Source of the DNA: Bythopirellula goksoeyrii
GTDB taxonomy: Bacteria; Planctomycetota; Planctomycetia; Pirellulales; Lacipirellulaceae
NCBI RefSeq assembly: GCF_008065115.1
Contig: NZ_CP042913.1
Location: forward strand, 2,888,338-2,952,337
Length of the DNA stretch: 64,000 bases
Direction: 5' to 3'
Below the pieces are notes generated by a model. The model did no database searches. It worked only from the letters and a program-made list of their open reading frames with translations, and was not told the origin of the DNA. Positions 53,295 to 61,923 of the stretch are shown here, piece by piece; the first letter of the stretch is position 1, and the number at the start of each line of letters is the position of its first letter. The translations under genes were made by a program, and so were the position numbers.

Positions 53295-55943
53295 TTACTT
53301 CTTGGAACTTCGAAAGGGACGAGTGTTAACTGTGGATTCAAAAATGATTTCTCCTGCCCCATACTCTTCATAAGTAGTGGGATCGTAAGTCTTTAGTGCT
53401 GTTCCAAGCTCACAGTCGCATTCAACCTTCTTCAAATCCTTTAAACACATTTCCGGATCGAAATTGTCAGGAAACTCTTTTGAATTGTGTTCAATATCCA
53501 GCTTATTGAATCTCTCTTGAACCGCTCTACGATCTTTCTCGTCTCCTTTCAAGAGGGCTTCTTTTTCAGCAGTTGTTCCTTTTCTAAGGATATCAACTGC
53601 CGACTGCCAACCTGAAGAATCTTCGAGCAGATCTTCATTTTTACAAAATTTCTTGAATGCATTGGCTGCAATAATCCAGTCACTTATGATTTTGAACGAT
53701 ATCTTTTTGGGTTCCTGTTTTGTTTCCGTTGCAACCCAAGTCAACGTCGTGTTGAAATCTCCGTTAACAGAGTTCTGGTTTGTGTAATTAGGCCTTAGTT
53801 CGAGTGATATTTGAAACCAGAGATTTCTCCAGCTGCCAAAAGTTACCAGAAGCGGCGAAGTCTCATCTGAAGCAAAGTTTTTACTCTCGGAATTGGAATC
53901 AACGAAGCTAAGATAGTAACGAGAACTTGGATCGGTATCCGAAATGGTCCATTTTGCGCAAAGCAACTCTCTTGTATTAAGCTGCTGCTCCCAAGGCTTG
54001 GAATCATCAATCAACTTAATAGTGGGCGCGACCTTCCTTCTCTTGCGAAGTGACAAAAGACAATGATGCGTCTCAGAAGAACCATCACTGGAGGCAGAAA
54101 GATCAATAACACAATGAGACAAATACCTCCTGAATTTTTCCTTTTGCCCTTGCTTTGATAGTTTTAACGAAAGGAATGTTCCTTCAGGGTTTAGCTCCAA
54201 GATCGCTGGCAGGCGTGGTTTCATATGGGAGCCACGTTCCTCCGAAGGGCATAACTTAAGCGGATTCTGATCATCAAATTGCAAAGTCGAGCCAGGAATC
54301 TTTCCTTCGTTATCTTCTGACTTCAGAATTTCAGGATAATAACACTTAGCTTTCAGGTCTCTTTCTTGTAATTCTGAATTTAGAGGGATTCTCCACTCAA
54401 ATCGTGTTAGCCTTTTGTTTTCATCTAGCTCCAACAAATCGATTGTCTCGATATGATTCTTAAACGGATTTACATCCTTGGATATATTTCCGGTTGCGTT
54501 CTCGGGCGTAACATTTGCATCTGATGCAGCAACGGGAATTGTATGTGTTGCTTGATTCGGCTCATTCTTGCTTAAGGAGGCTCCTAAATGCGATTCTGTT
54601 ATTGTGTTGGGAATATCGGGAGATCCTGATGTATCTAGTTCCAATTTGCTTTCTTGTATTATATTTGTTGGACGCGCTTCATCAGCAATCTCACCTGATT
54701 TGGGCAGCCGCTGCTCTTTCACTGCCGGTGTCTTTTTCTCATCTACACCCTTTTCCTCTGATGCGGCGCCCGTTGCAACTGGATCACTAGACTCTTCGCT
54801 CTTTGGTGGGGAAATCGAACTGTGCTCCGCAACCTGGCTGGCTACCTTGGTGAACCAATCCTTTTTGAACCCATAGTAGAGGGCAAAGGAGCTAGCAACT
54901 AAGAAAAGTAACACGGCCAATGCGCCTGCCAAGAGCCAGGCGCTCTTTCGTTCTGCAGATTCTCCCTGCGAATGAAAACGGGACTGTGTTTTGGGTTCAA
55001 ATCGTCTAGGTAAAGGAGGAGGAGCAGAAGTCACGACGTCTGCTAAGTTGACTTCGTAGGCATCCTCATCCACCAGCTCTACTTCGTCAGAGTCTGAAAT
55101 CAAAACCGAAGGCAAATCCGGATGACTAGCCTCTGGTACGTCACCTGTGCGAGCAGCAGTCGTGAAGGCACCTTCCGAAGGAGATCCCAATTTCTGGCAG
55201 AGATCCAAGACTTTTAGTTCATAACGTTTGCGAAGCTGCTCGGCTTCAGGGGTTCCATCAACAGCAAATCGAACCCGACAATCAATCCCGGGAGGGATCT
55301 TGGTATAAAACGTGGTGTAGGTGGTCTGCCATCGTATGGCAGGTGGCAGCAAAGCCAGCGACTCTTCAAGAAGTCGCAGCGGCTCGACTCCTAAAGGATA
55401 GATGATCCATTGCTCGTTATCCCTGCTGCGGAGCAACCGCTCGGCGAGGACGCCTCCCCATCCTGCGTCTCCCGTGACCTCCTGCCAATAATCACAGACA
55501 GCAGGATTCAATTCTGTTGTTGGTAGGTCCCTCGGACGTTCTATGAGGTGGGGTTCACCGCTCCAGGATATTTCATGGAATCCGGAGTAGCCCTGGATGG
55601 CTGTTGGTCCTAGATCAGGAAGTTTCACTGAGCTAAGTACTACGTGGTGTGCCAGCTTATTGGTACGCCCTGAGTAATCCAATCCTGCATCCGCAACCCG
55701 TGAGAGAATCTGGAGGCTGCGTCCCCCCAAGCGAACTTTCAGGTGGCTGTAGACGACCGGGTTTCGCGCAGAATCTGCTGATCCAGGCTCGGCGAGGTGC
55801 CGATAACCGCTCAGTGATTCAAGCAAGCCCACCAGATTGGCGGCCATCCCTGCCGTGCTAGCTACGGTACAGAATCCCTTGCTCCCAGGCTTAAGCCCTT
55901 GAGGTGATGAAGTGTAAATGAGTTCCTCGATCATGGACTTCAA
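53295..55943 (-). CDS. GAP1-N2-like GTPase-associated membrane protein
   Basis: An 882-residue protein. Residues 1-235 (ELIYTSSPQGLKPGSKGFCT, VASTAGMAANLVGLLESLSG, then the NKLAHHVVL segment) match what I recall of the GAP1-N2 domain, the N-terminal part of GTPase-associated protein 1 in proposed NTP-dependent conflict systems. A Pro-rich linker, a TM helix at about 337-358 (WLLAGALAVLLFLVASSFAL), a low-complexity segment and a strand-rich C-terminus follow. The gene starts 9 bp after the GTPase stop, the expected partnership. The canonical GAP1 middle and C-terminal domains seem to be replaced by the TM region. Confidence 0.72.
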   Translation of the reverse strand: MKSMIEELIYTSSPQGLKPGSKGFCTVASTAGMAANLVGLLESLSGYRHLAEPGSADSARNPVVYSHLKVRLGGRSLQILSRVADAGLDYSGRTNKLAHHVVLSSVKLPDLGPTAIQGYSGFHEISWSGEPHLIERPRDLPTTELNPAVCDYWQEVTGDAGWGGVLAERLLRSRDNEQWIIYPLGVEPLRLLEESLALLPPAIRWQTTYTTFYTKIPPGIDCRVRFAVDGTPEAEQLRKRYELKVLDLCQKLGSPSEGAFTTAARTGDVPEASHPDLPSVLISDSDEVELVDEDAYEVNLADVVTSAPPPLPRRFEPKTQSRFHSQGESAERKSAWLLAGALAVLLFLVASSFALYYGFKKDWFTKVASQVAEHSSISPPKSEESSDPVATGAASEEKGVDEKKTPAVKEQRLPKSGEIADEARPTNIIQESKLELDTSGSPDIPNTITESHLGASLSKNEPNQATHTIPVAASDANVTPENATGNISKDVNPFKNHIETIDLLELDENKRLTRFEWRIPLNSELQERDLKAKCYYPEILKSEDNEGKIPGSTLQFDDQNPLKLCPSEERGSHMKPRLPAILELNPEGTFLSLKLSKQGQKEKFRRYLSHCVIDLSASSDGSSETHHCLLSLRKRRKVAPTIKLIDDSKPWEQQLNTRELLCAKWTISDTDPSSRYYLSFVDSNSESKNFASDETSPLLVTFGSWRNLWFQISLELRPNYTNQNSVNGDFNTTLTWVATETKQEPKKISFKIISDWIIAANAFKKFCKNEDLLEDSSGWQSAVDILRKGTTAEKEALLKGDEKDRRAVQERFNKLDIEHNSKEFPDNFDPEMCLKDLKKVECDCELGTALKTYDPTTYEEYGAGEIIFESTVNTRPFRSSKK

Positions 55944-55952
55944 CTCGTCAGC

Positions 55953-57245
55953 CTATTGTGAATTGGTGGCTCGTTGGCAGGTGGGAACTAATCCCCCCGT
56001 CGTACAAGCCAATGCCGTCAAGAAGGGAACCTCGCACCACATGGGATTTATATTCTTTGGTTTTACGCCCCACTGCTCCTTTCCTTCGACCGTGCCCATG
56101 TACTCCGGAGCGCTGCCTGTAGCGCTCACGGGGATAAACCACGTCTGGTGACTGAATTCTTCTGCCGCACTCACGAGCTCAGGCGTCACTTGACTCAATA
56201 AGCCTCGAATGGCATCAGACACTTTCTTAACCAAATCCATGTCCAGGCAAGACAATCCTTTGTTTCCAACTGGACGCCATGGGGTTGGAAGTCGCTCATA
56301 GTGATTCAGTGGCCACCAAGCATCGTATTTGGTGACCATAACGATAAGGGGTTGCTGCCTGCGTTCGGTCTGCTTGAGGCCTGAGTGGTGGCGAACTCGA
56401 TGCACAAGCTCATGCAATACAGTCTCTTGTCGGGCGGTCACAGGTGCCTTGGAAATCTGGTAATCGTCGGTACGGCCTTGACAAGCCTCTCGAAAACGAG
56501 GGTCTTGAGTCGGATCGAAGCAAAACAAAATTGCGTGAGATTGCGAGAGGTGCCGTGTTACAGGGGAGGCAACCGTATCTGCCCCTGGAAGGAAAGACTC
56601 TCCGGCGTTGTCATAGACACATAGGATTCTTGATACCTTGCTGGCATTCTCAGCAGAAGGATGCTTCTGTGTAGTGCGAAGGGTAAATAGAAAAGGTCGA
56701 GGATAGCTAATTCTCTGTTCTCCATATTGGACAATGTCATAAGCATCACCTTGTTCCTCAGTCTTCTTCAGTTTAACGATCTGATCAGAACTCGGATTGT
56801 GAAATTGATCTTCTTCATATTTGTTTAGGATGCTGTTGGAGGTTGGATCTGCATCGGAGAAGCTGAGGAGAAAATTCCTGGGCAGGGTTTGCCTAAGCGT
56901 CCACGTCATCGCAGCTAGATAATAGCTCTTCCCACAGGAAGGAGTCCCAGCAATCGACATGAATACTGGGGGAAGTTCCAGCAGCTCGCGAGGGATAGTC
57001 AGGTGGCAACGAGGGCAAGCAAGTTCCTGGCAAACCATGCCACGAATATCAATGGCATTCCCCTCAGCATTGAATCGTGTCGGCAAGAACCTCTGATGCT
57101 TATCAGGCCCAAGCCTCGGGTCATTAAGGAGATCTGGGTGCGTAGCAACCCAGAGTACATCCTCGGATGCAAATGCTTCCCAGCAATGGGGACAGTTTAT
57201 ACGTGTGCGTAGACCTATGCGGATTTTTTTGGAGACCACAGACAT
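55953..57245 (-). CDS. P-loop GTPase of the GAP1-linked class, with split zinc ribbon
   Basis: A 430-residue protein. NCPHCWEAF (about 18-26) and ELACPRCHL (about 72-82) form a zinc ribbon interrupted by a 50-residue insert. AGTPSCGKSYYL (about 98-109) is Walker A, CVYDNAGESFLPG the Walker B/G3 with DNAG, and VMVTKYDAW (about 302) the TKxD base-recognition motif. This order fits the TRAFAC-type GTPases encoded beside GAP1 proteins. No TM segment is present. It is the likely switch of the operon: nucleotide state would control the membrane partners. Confidence 0.8.
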   Translation of the reverse strand: MSVVSKKIRIGLRTRINCPHCWEAFASEDVLWVATHPDLLNDPRLGPDKHQRFLPTRFNAEGNAIDIRGMVCQELACPRCHLTIPRELLELPPVFMSIAGTPSCGKSYYLAAMTWTLRQTLPRNFLLSFSDADPTSNSILNKYEEDQFHNPSSDQIVKLKKTEEQGDAYDIVQYGEQRISYPRPFLFTLRTTQKHPSAENASKVSRILCVYDNAGESFLPGADTVASPVTRHLSQSHAILFCFDPTQDPRFREACQGRTDDYQISKAPVTARQETVLHELVHRVRHHSGLKQTERRQQPLIVMVTKYDAWWPLNHYERLPTPWRPVGNKGLSCLDMDLVKKVSDAIRGLLSQVTPELVSAAEEFSHQTWFIPVSATGSAPEYMGTVEGKEQWGVKPKNINPMWCEVPFLTALACTTGGLVPTCQRATNSQ

Positions 57246-57254
57246 TCAGCTGTC

Positions 57255-57929
57255 TCATTTGATTTTCAGAGGTTTACCGATGATAGGAATGCCTTTAGCT
57301 CCAAGTCCTTCTCCATATTTCTCTAAGTCTTTTAAGAGATCTTCCGATAATTCATCGCACGCTTTGTCGGCCAGGTGAGGCTGAAGCGATTGCCACCCTT
57401 GCAGAGCCTGCTCATAGGCTTCAGCATTGTCGCCACTCTTCGATAGTTCAGAAGACTTCTCACGTTGACGGTTTGCATAAGCCAAAGCATCCTCAGGCGA
57501 ATCAAACTTTGGCGAGGGCATTGTTGGCTGGGATACACCGCCTGTGCCTGTAGCTGAATCACCGGCTCCAGATGGTGCGTTAGCAGGTGAGCCATTTCCT
57601 GAGCCCCCGCCATTCCCATTGGAACTTTCATTTCCTTCGCCAGAAGCCCCTCCGGTTTCAGAATCGCCAGCTTGCCCCGCATCTCCTTTTTTATCTGAAG
57701 TTTCCGATTCATTCTCACCACCGCTTGGCCCTCCTTCGCTCTCTTCGCTCTCAGTACTGCCAGATTCTGAGGAAGCTTCTTCTCCCTGAGTACCCTGAGA
57801 AGTTGAGTCATCAGCTTCTTGTTGGGCAGGTTGGCTCGGAGAGCTTGAGCTTTCTCTGCATCCTTGGCAGCCGGATGAAATGCTGAGGAGAGTTACTACC
57901 AAAGAAGAACAGAGAAAAGTGTGGACCAT
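57255..57929 (-). CDS. Lipoprotein with acidic low-complexity linker
   Basis: A 224-residue protein. A signal peptide with a lipobox-like end (LLSISSGC, lipidated Cys) is followed by about 110 residues of Ser, Glu and Gly (SESEESEGGPSGGENES, NGNGGGSGNG), then a helical C-terminal domain (FDSPEDALAYANRQREKSSE, ACDELSEDLLKDL). The linker could span the periplasm. It ends 9 bp before the GTPase start, so both are in one transcript. No known family. Confidence 0.7.
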   Translation of the reverse strand: MVHTFLCSSLVVTLLSISSGCQGCRESSSSPSQPAQQEADDSTSQGTQGEEASSESGSTESEESEGGPSGGENESETSDKKGDAGQAGDSETGGASGEGNESSNGNGGGSGNGSPANAPSGAGDSATGTGGVSQPTMPSPKFDSPEDALAYANRQREKSSELSKSGDNAEAYEQALQGWQSLQPHLADKACDELSEDLLKDLEKYGEGLGAKGIPIIGKPLKIK

Positions 57930-58035
57930 GGTCTGGACAGCCTCTACATTGAAAGAGCGTGAAGTAGGTAGGCCAAACCATCCATATTAGCCCAGAAGTA
58001 TTCCAAGAGCAAGTCTATGGAATTTGTGGATACTA

Positions 58036-58722
58036 CTATGGTTCAGATTGTTGCCTATGTGGCATCGGAGATTTTTCGACAGCCATTTGCTCAAGTAACT
58101 CTTGGGATGCGAAAGTATTTCGCTCAATCTGAATACCGAGGCGAATAATGTTAGAAATGAACAGCAGGACTAAATTGACTAATCCGACACCGACGCACAA
58201 TCGGAAAATATAAAAAAGAAATCCGCTAAGGTTCTGGCCGGAGCTGACACGGTTTTCTGAATACTCATAACACAGAATCGCAATTGCAATAGCCGCAAGA
58301 ACGACAAAAATAATTGCTAAGAATTCAAGGGTCCTCGCTATGATACGTAACGCCCAATAATCCCTCGAAGGAGTCGCGGTGTTTCGTAACCATCGATTCT
58401 CAGTGTCGGGGGCAATGGCTGTGGTGCTTGAATCCTCATGCTTGAATTCTGGAGGCGAGGGAGGTACTGGGGGGACATTAGCGACATCATTCCGCGACTG
58501 AGTAGGCCCATCAAAGTCAATGTCAAAGGAATCTGGATTTACTGCTGCACTCTTGACTGGCGGTTTTTCTATCACAACTGGGGTAGCAGGGACTTCGGCA
58601 AGTACAAAACGCTCTCCACATTTCGTACAACGTGTACGTTTGCCGATAACGGCTTGAGCGACTTGAAACCGGGCAGAGCAGTGAGGACAAGCGGTAGTGA
58701 CTTGCATATTAATTGGATCCAT
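58036..58722 (-). CDS. MJ0042-type zinc-ribbon membrane protein
   Basis: A 228-residue protein. Its N-terminal zinc ribbon has TACPHCSARFQVAQAV and RCTKCGERFVLAE. A Pro-rich linker follows, then two TM helices (about 130-150 and 172-192) and a short basic tail. It belongs to the group of planctomycete adaptor-like membrane proteins without a known role. It lies about 100 bp before the lipoprotein gene and in the same direction, so it is probably part of the operon. Confidence 0.68.
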   Translation of the reverse strand: MDPINMQVTTACPHCSARFQVAQAVIGKRTRCTKCGERFVLAEVPATPVVIEKPPVKSAAVNPDSFDIDFDGPTQSRNDVANVPPVPPSPPEFKHEDSSTTAIAPDTENRWLRNTATPSRDYWALRIIARTLEFLAIIFVVLAAIAIAILCYEYSENRVSSGQNLSGFLFYIFRLCVGVGLVNLVLLFISNIIRLGIQIERNTFASQELLEQMAVEKSPMPHRQQSEP

Positions 58723-58977
58723 GGATCTCGGCAGAAAGCCACTAAATCATCTTCTCGAATATTGGGCAGAGTAGTGTTATGTCCTCACTAGGCCGAGTCT
58801 AATTGCCCAAGTGACGGCTTTCAACTAAATCCATGAGTAATCCATGGACAAAATGAGAATACTGCAGAAAACGTTCAAACTCAGGCCACATTGCCTGCAA
58901 GAAATGACCCAGGCACATTGGTGGGTTCAGGTAGAGTTTGAGAAGTGAGGCAATTGCGATAAGTTTCAGCTGGGAAA

Positions 58978-59793
58978 CTATATGCTTGCTAGGCGTACAA
59001 ACATTATCAACAAAGACAAGCCAGCAAGAATCATTCCACCAGTTCGCATACCTCCGCCACCTAATGAGGGATTTCGCATGAGGCTGTTCGTGGAGACAGT
59101 TCCGCATACTAGCGCCATCGGTGCGAAAAGGATTGGCAGGATTAGTAGTGATAAGATGCCGGAAATCAATGTAAGCACAGCGAAAGGATCTGTTCCCGTG
59201 ATCTTGGGGTTGTTTGGAACATACTCCTGTTTGAACTCTGCGCTACTTAGTGGAGCGCCACAATTGGGGCAGGTTGTCGCTCGCCTGGATATGGTAGCGC
59301 CGCAATCAGGACATTGAGTTAAAGACTCTTTTCGGGAAGTAGATGGATGTGATGCACGAGTGTGCCCGGTCTCTTTGTCTCTATGCCCCAAGTCTCCCGG
59401 GGAATCATTGGCCCCCGACTGCTTCGCTATCTCAAGTAATCCTGGAATCGCATCTGCAGCCAGCCAATTTGGGAACTTGTTTGTCCAGACCAATGTGCTT
59501 GGCGCGACCTGCCCAGACAAATTGCGTTCGCTAAATTCGGAGAAAGAGATCGGACCAATAGTCTCTCCCATCGATTGGAAATACCAGTCAGAAGTGAGGC
59601 AGTCACTAACTGAGGGAATTCCATCCGACGCTAGTGTTTGGTCAGAGGATTGTTCGAGACTCAGATTCTTTTCAATAGTAAAAGCTTTGCCGCATTTGGT
59701 ACATTTCGTATTTTTCCCCAGCAGCCGAGACGGCATGTTGAAAGTAGCCCCACAATTTGGGCAATCCACTTCTATGGCTGAGTTAGCAGGCAT
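58978..59793 (-). CDS. GYF_2 and double zinc-ribbon membrane protein (DUF4190-like end)
   Basis: From Met 59793 this is 271 residues; a Met at 59904 is open but adds poor sequence. Order: zinc ribbon (DCPNCGATF ... CTKCGKAF), GYF_2 domain (DWYFQSMGETIGPISFSEF, about 75-125), second zinc ribbon (CPDCGATI ... CPNCGAPL) and two TM helices with FAVLTLISGILSLLILPIL, like DUF4190. The first gene of the minus-strand system. The promoter should lie in 59794-60100. The frame 58799-59107 overlapping its end is treated as a shadow. Confidence 0.7.
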   Translation of the reverse strand: MPANSAIEVDCPNCGATFNMPSRLLGKNTKCTKCGKAFTIEKNLSLEQSSDQTLASDGIPSVSDCLTSDWYFQSMGETIGPISFSEFSERNLSGQVAPSTLVWTNKFPNWLAADAIPGLLEIAKQSGANDSPGDLGHRDKETGHTRASHPSTSRKESLTQCPDCGATISRRATTCPNCGAPLSSAEFKQEYVPNNPKITGTDPFAVLTLISGILSLLILPILFAPMALVCGTVSTNSLMRNPSLGGGGMRTGGMILAGLSLLIMFVRLASI

Positions 59794-60119
59794 GGCATTG
59801 TGTCTAGATTGCGACGGTATAAATAGCTTTCTTGCCTCGCAACAATCTGGAGACCTCGGAGAATTGTTACCGAACGTCCCCATTCCCAAAAAGGTTGCAC
59901 TCAAATCAGTATAGCTTCGCTGAGAGCCGCAATGAATGCCTGTGCAATATAATACATGAGCTTGAAGCTCCTGATCCTAGGAAGCTGGAAAGGTTTCCCC
60001 TCACAATCCGCCAAATGATACCAGTCTCCGCCAAGGTGAGAGTCTGGCGGAGTGTGGCGAGACTGTGGCGGGGTGTGACATAGAGCTTGTGACGAGATTG
60101 AGGCTAGAATTGGCTACCC
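59794..60119. other. Intergenic region upstream of the minus-strand operon
   Basis: Expected to hold the promoter of the GYF-zinc-ribbon gene. A duplicated CCGCCA...GGCGGAGTGTGGCG segment near 60030-60080 gives short direct repeats (TGGCGGAGTGTGGCG and TGTGGCGGGGTGTG). No gene is seen. Confidence 0.35.
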
Positions 60120-60628
60120 AGAGGAGGATACCGCGATGCGATGGCATGTGATATTGATGTGACTTCTTCTCCAAACGGGCAATCTGCCGACGGGGAATCA
60201 AGCAGTTATTTGCGATGGTGCACTTAAATGTGGCGACCAGAAATGTATGGATTTCACCAAGTACGGCCAAACCGACTCCCGAGTGGGTGAAAGAGCAATC
60301 CAAAGCAATTTTAGCTTACGCTTCACGGGAGGATCTTTCGGTCGACCTTGTAACTCGTGACCGGGATAACCTTTATCGAAAAGTGTTCGACGAGACGTGT
60401 ACCAAACAGGGAGTCCGAGTCAAGACGCTGAGCTATCGCTCTCCCGTTCTCAACGCTTACGTGGAACGCTTTATTCAGTCGATTCAGGTGGAATGTTTGG
60501 ACCATTTTCTGATCTTTGGCGAACCGCACCTGGATTATTTGGTTCGGGAATACGTCGAGCACTATCACTGGGAGCGGCCGCACCAGGGACTCGATAATCG
60601 GTTGATTTCAGGACAGCCACTGCCATGA
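60120..60628 (+). pseudogene. Decayed transposase, DDE integrase-core fragment
   Basis: The open part (60215-60628) encodes TRNVWISPSTAKPTPEWV, LVTRDRDNLYRKVFDE, LNAYVERFIQSIQVECLDHF and YYHWERPHQGLDNR-like sequence, the second half of an rve-type transposase with the Asp of TRDRD and the Glu of YVERF. Upstream in the same frame DFFSKRAICRRGIKQLFAM is still readable, but stops precede it at about 60155, and the N-terminal half is missing. No terminal inverted repeats were found. It is a dead IS remnant between the system and the right-hand genes. Confidence 0.7.
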
Positions 60629-60878
60629 TAACGTCCTAATTATTGCGCAGATTGAGAGGGCAGCACCTGCTTGGTAGGAATAATGACTGCCAATTCCACA
60701 ACAAATCACCCATTACGAGCGAATGGATCAGGCTCGAAATTCCAATTTGCTCTGAACCAGGACGAAAGCCCAAGCCAAACTGAGATCCCAGAGAAATCAG
60801 TGTGTTTGATAGATGGCTTGAGTTTTCTAAGAAAAGCCATTACTTGTTCGTCCTGCACCACAGGCTTCATAGTCAGAA

Positions 60879-61889
60879 TCATTCTGGGATTCCCGAATAA
60901 ACAATCTTGCCGTTATTTGTCCCTCCGACAATCGCCTTATGAGTGGGCTCGTTGATAAAGATCGCATGATCGATCCAGTCTTCCTTGCAATCGTGAAAAA
61001 TGTTACCCAACGAAATCCACGAAGCCCCTAGATTCTCGGACAGGTAGAGTAATCTTGATCCGGCATATGTAGAGTAAAGCACATTCTCACCTCCAGCCCA
61101 AACAAAATCGTCAGCGAATGGAGCTAAGTGTCCTTGGTCTTTCCAGGTTTCACCATTGTCATTGCTGGTAAGGATTATGCCTTTCTCCGTTCCAACTAGA
61201 ATGGTATGGGGAGGGATATATTCAAATGCATACAGTTCGGAATTTGCCAAATGTCCCAGATCCTTCCAAGTCAATCCATCATCCTTTGACTTGTATACGT
61301 GTCCAGCCCACCCGTTAGCAACTACTCCATCTCCGACTTCCAAGAGACGATAAAGTGGCTTTGAAGAAATGGGACCGAGATCTGTCCACGAGTTGCCATT
61401 ATCAAGCGATCGGTAAATATGTCCGCCCCGAGGTGCTGTATCCGTTACTATCAGAGTTCCCTTTGACGTAACAAGTAGACCGTAGGCATTGGCGAAAACA
61501 GGATTCTGAGCTCCCGACACCTTCCCCAAGTCTTCCCAAGTTTCTCCATAGTCTTCTGTACGCCAGACATGTGCTTGGTTGCCAGTCAGAAGAAAGCCAA
61601 CGCCATCATGCCCGCTGGCTAAACATGTTATCAAGTCGGTACCGGTGATATTGCCAACTCTAGCCCAAGTAATCCCATAATCTGAGCTTCGATAGATAAC
61701 GCCTGGATCCGGGGCGCGGGTACCGGCCAGTACTACACCATTGCCGAAGTAGGCAATTGCATCGATTCTTGAGCTAGGGCATATTTCGATAGACTTGAAC
61801 TTGATCTCTGCACAATCGGCTGGGGAAGTGCAAGGCAGAACTAACACACAGAGAAGTAGGAGGGCTCGAAGTGCACAATAGACCATCAT
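60879..61889 (-). CDS. Secreted Asp-box beta-propeller protein
   Basis: A 336-residue protein with a signal peptide (ALRALLLLCVLVLPCTSPAD) and at least five Asp-box repeats of the form SxDxGxTW: RSSDYGITW, RTEDYGETW, RSLDNGNSW, KSKDDGLTW, TSNDNGETW and LSENLGASW. This is the sialidase/YCF48-like propeller fold. The catalytic residues of sialidases are not evident, so ligand binding or an unknown hydrolase is possible. It follows the DUF4434 gene by 34 bp in the same direction. Confidence 0.8.
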   Translation of the reverse strand: MMVYCALRALLLLCVLVLPCTSPADCAEIKFKSIEICPSSRIDAIAYFGNGVVLAGTRAPDPGVIYRSSDYGITWARVGNITGTDLITCLASGHDGVGFLLTGNQAHVWRTEDYGETWEDLGKVSGAQNPVFANAYGLLVTSKGTLIVTDTAPRGGHIYRSLDNGNSWTDLGPISSKPLYRLLEVGDGVVANGWAGHVYKSKDDGLTWKDLGHLANSELYAFEYIPPHTILVGTEKGIILTSNDNGETWKDQGHLAPFADDFVWAGGENVLYSTYAGSRLLYLSENLGASWISLGNIFHDCKEDWIDHAIFINEPTHKAIVGGTNNGKIVYSGIPE

Positions 61890-61923
61890 TGACTCGCTAT
61901 TTGCCCAACCTTTGCTACTACTT

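Noticed and set aside
58799-59107. Separate 102-residue minus-strand gene
   Set aside because: It overlaps the 3' end of the GYF-zinc-ribbon gene by 130 bp, has no ribosome site and lacks protein-like composition.
60671-60955. Plus-strand 94-residue gene after the transposase remnant
   Set aside because: It overlaps the 3' end of the Asp-box protein in antisense and has no convincing start or known motif.
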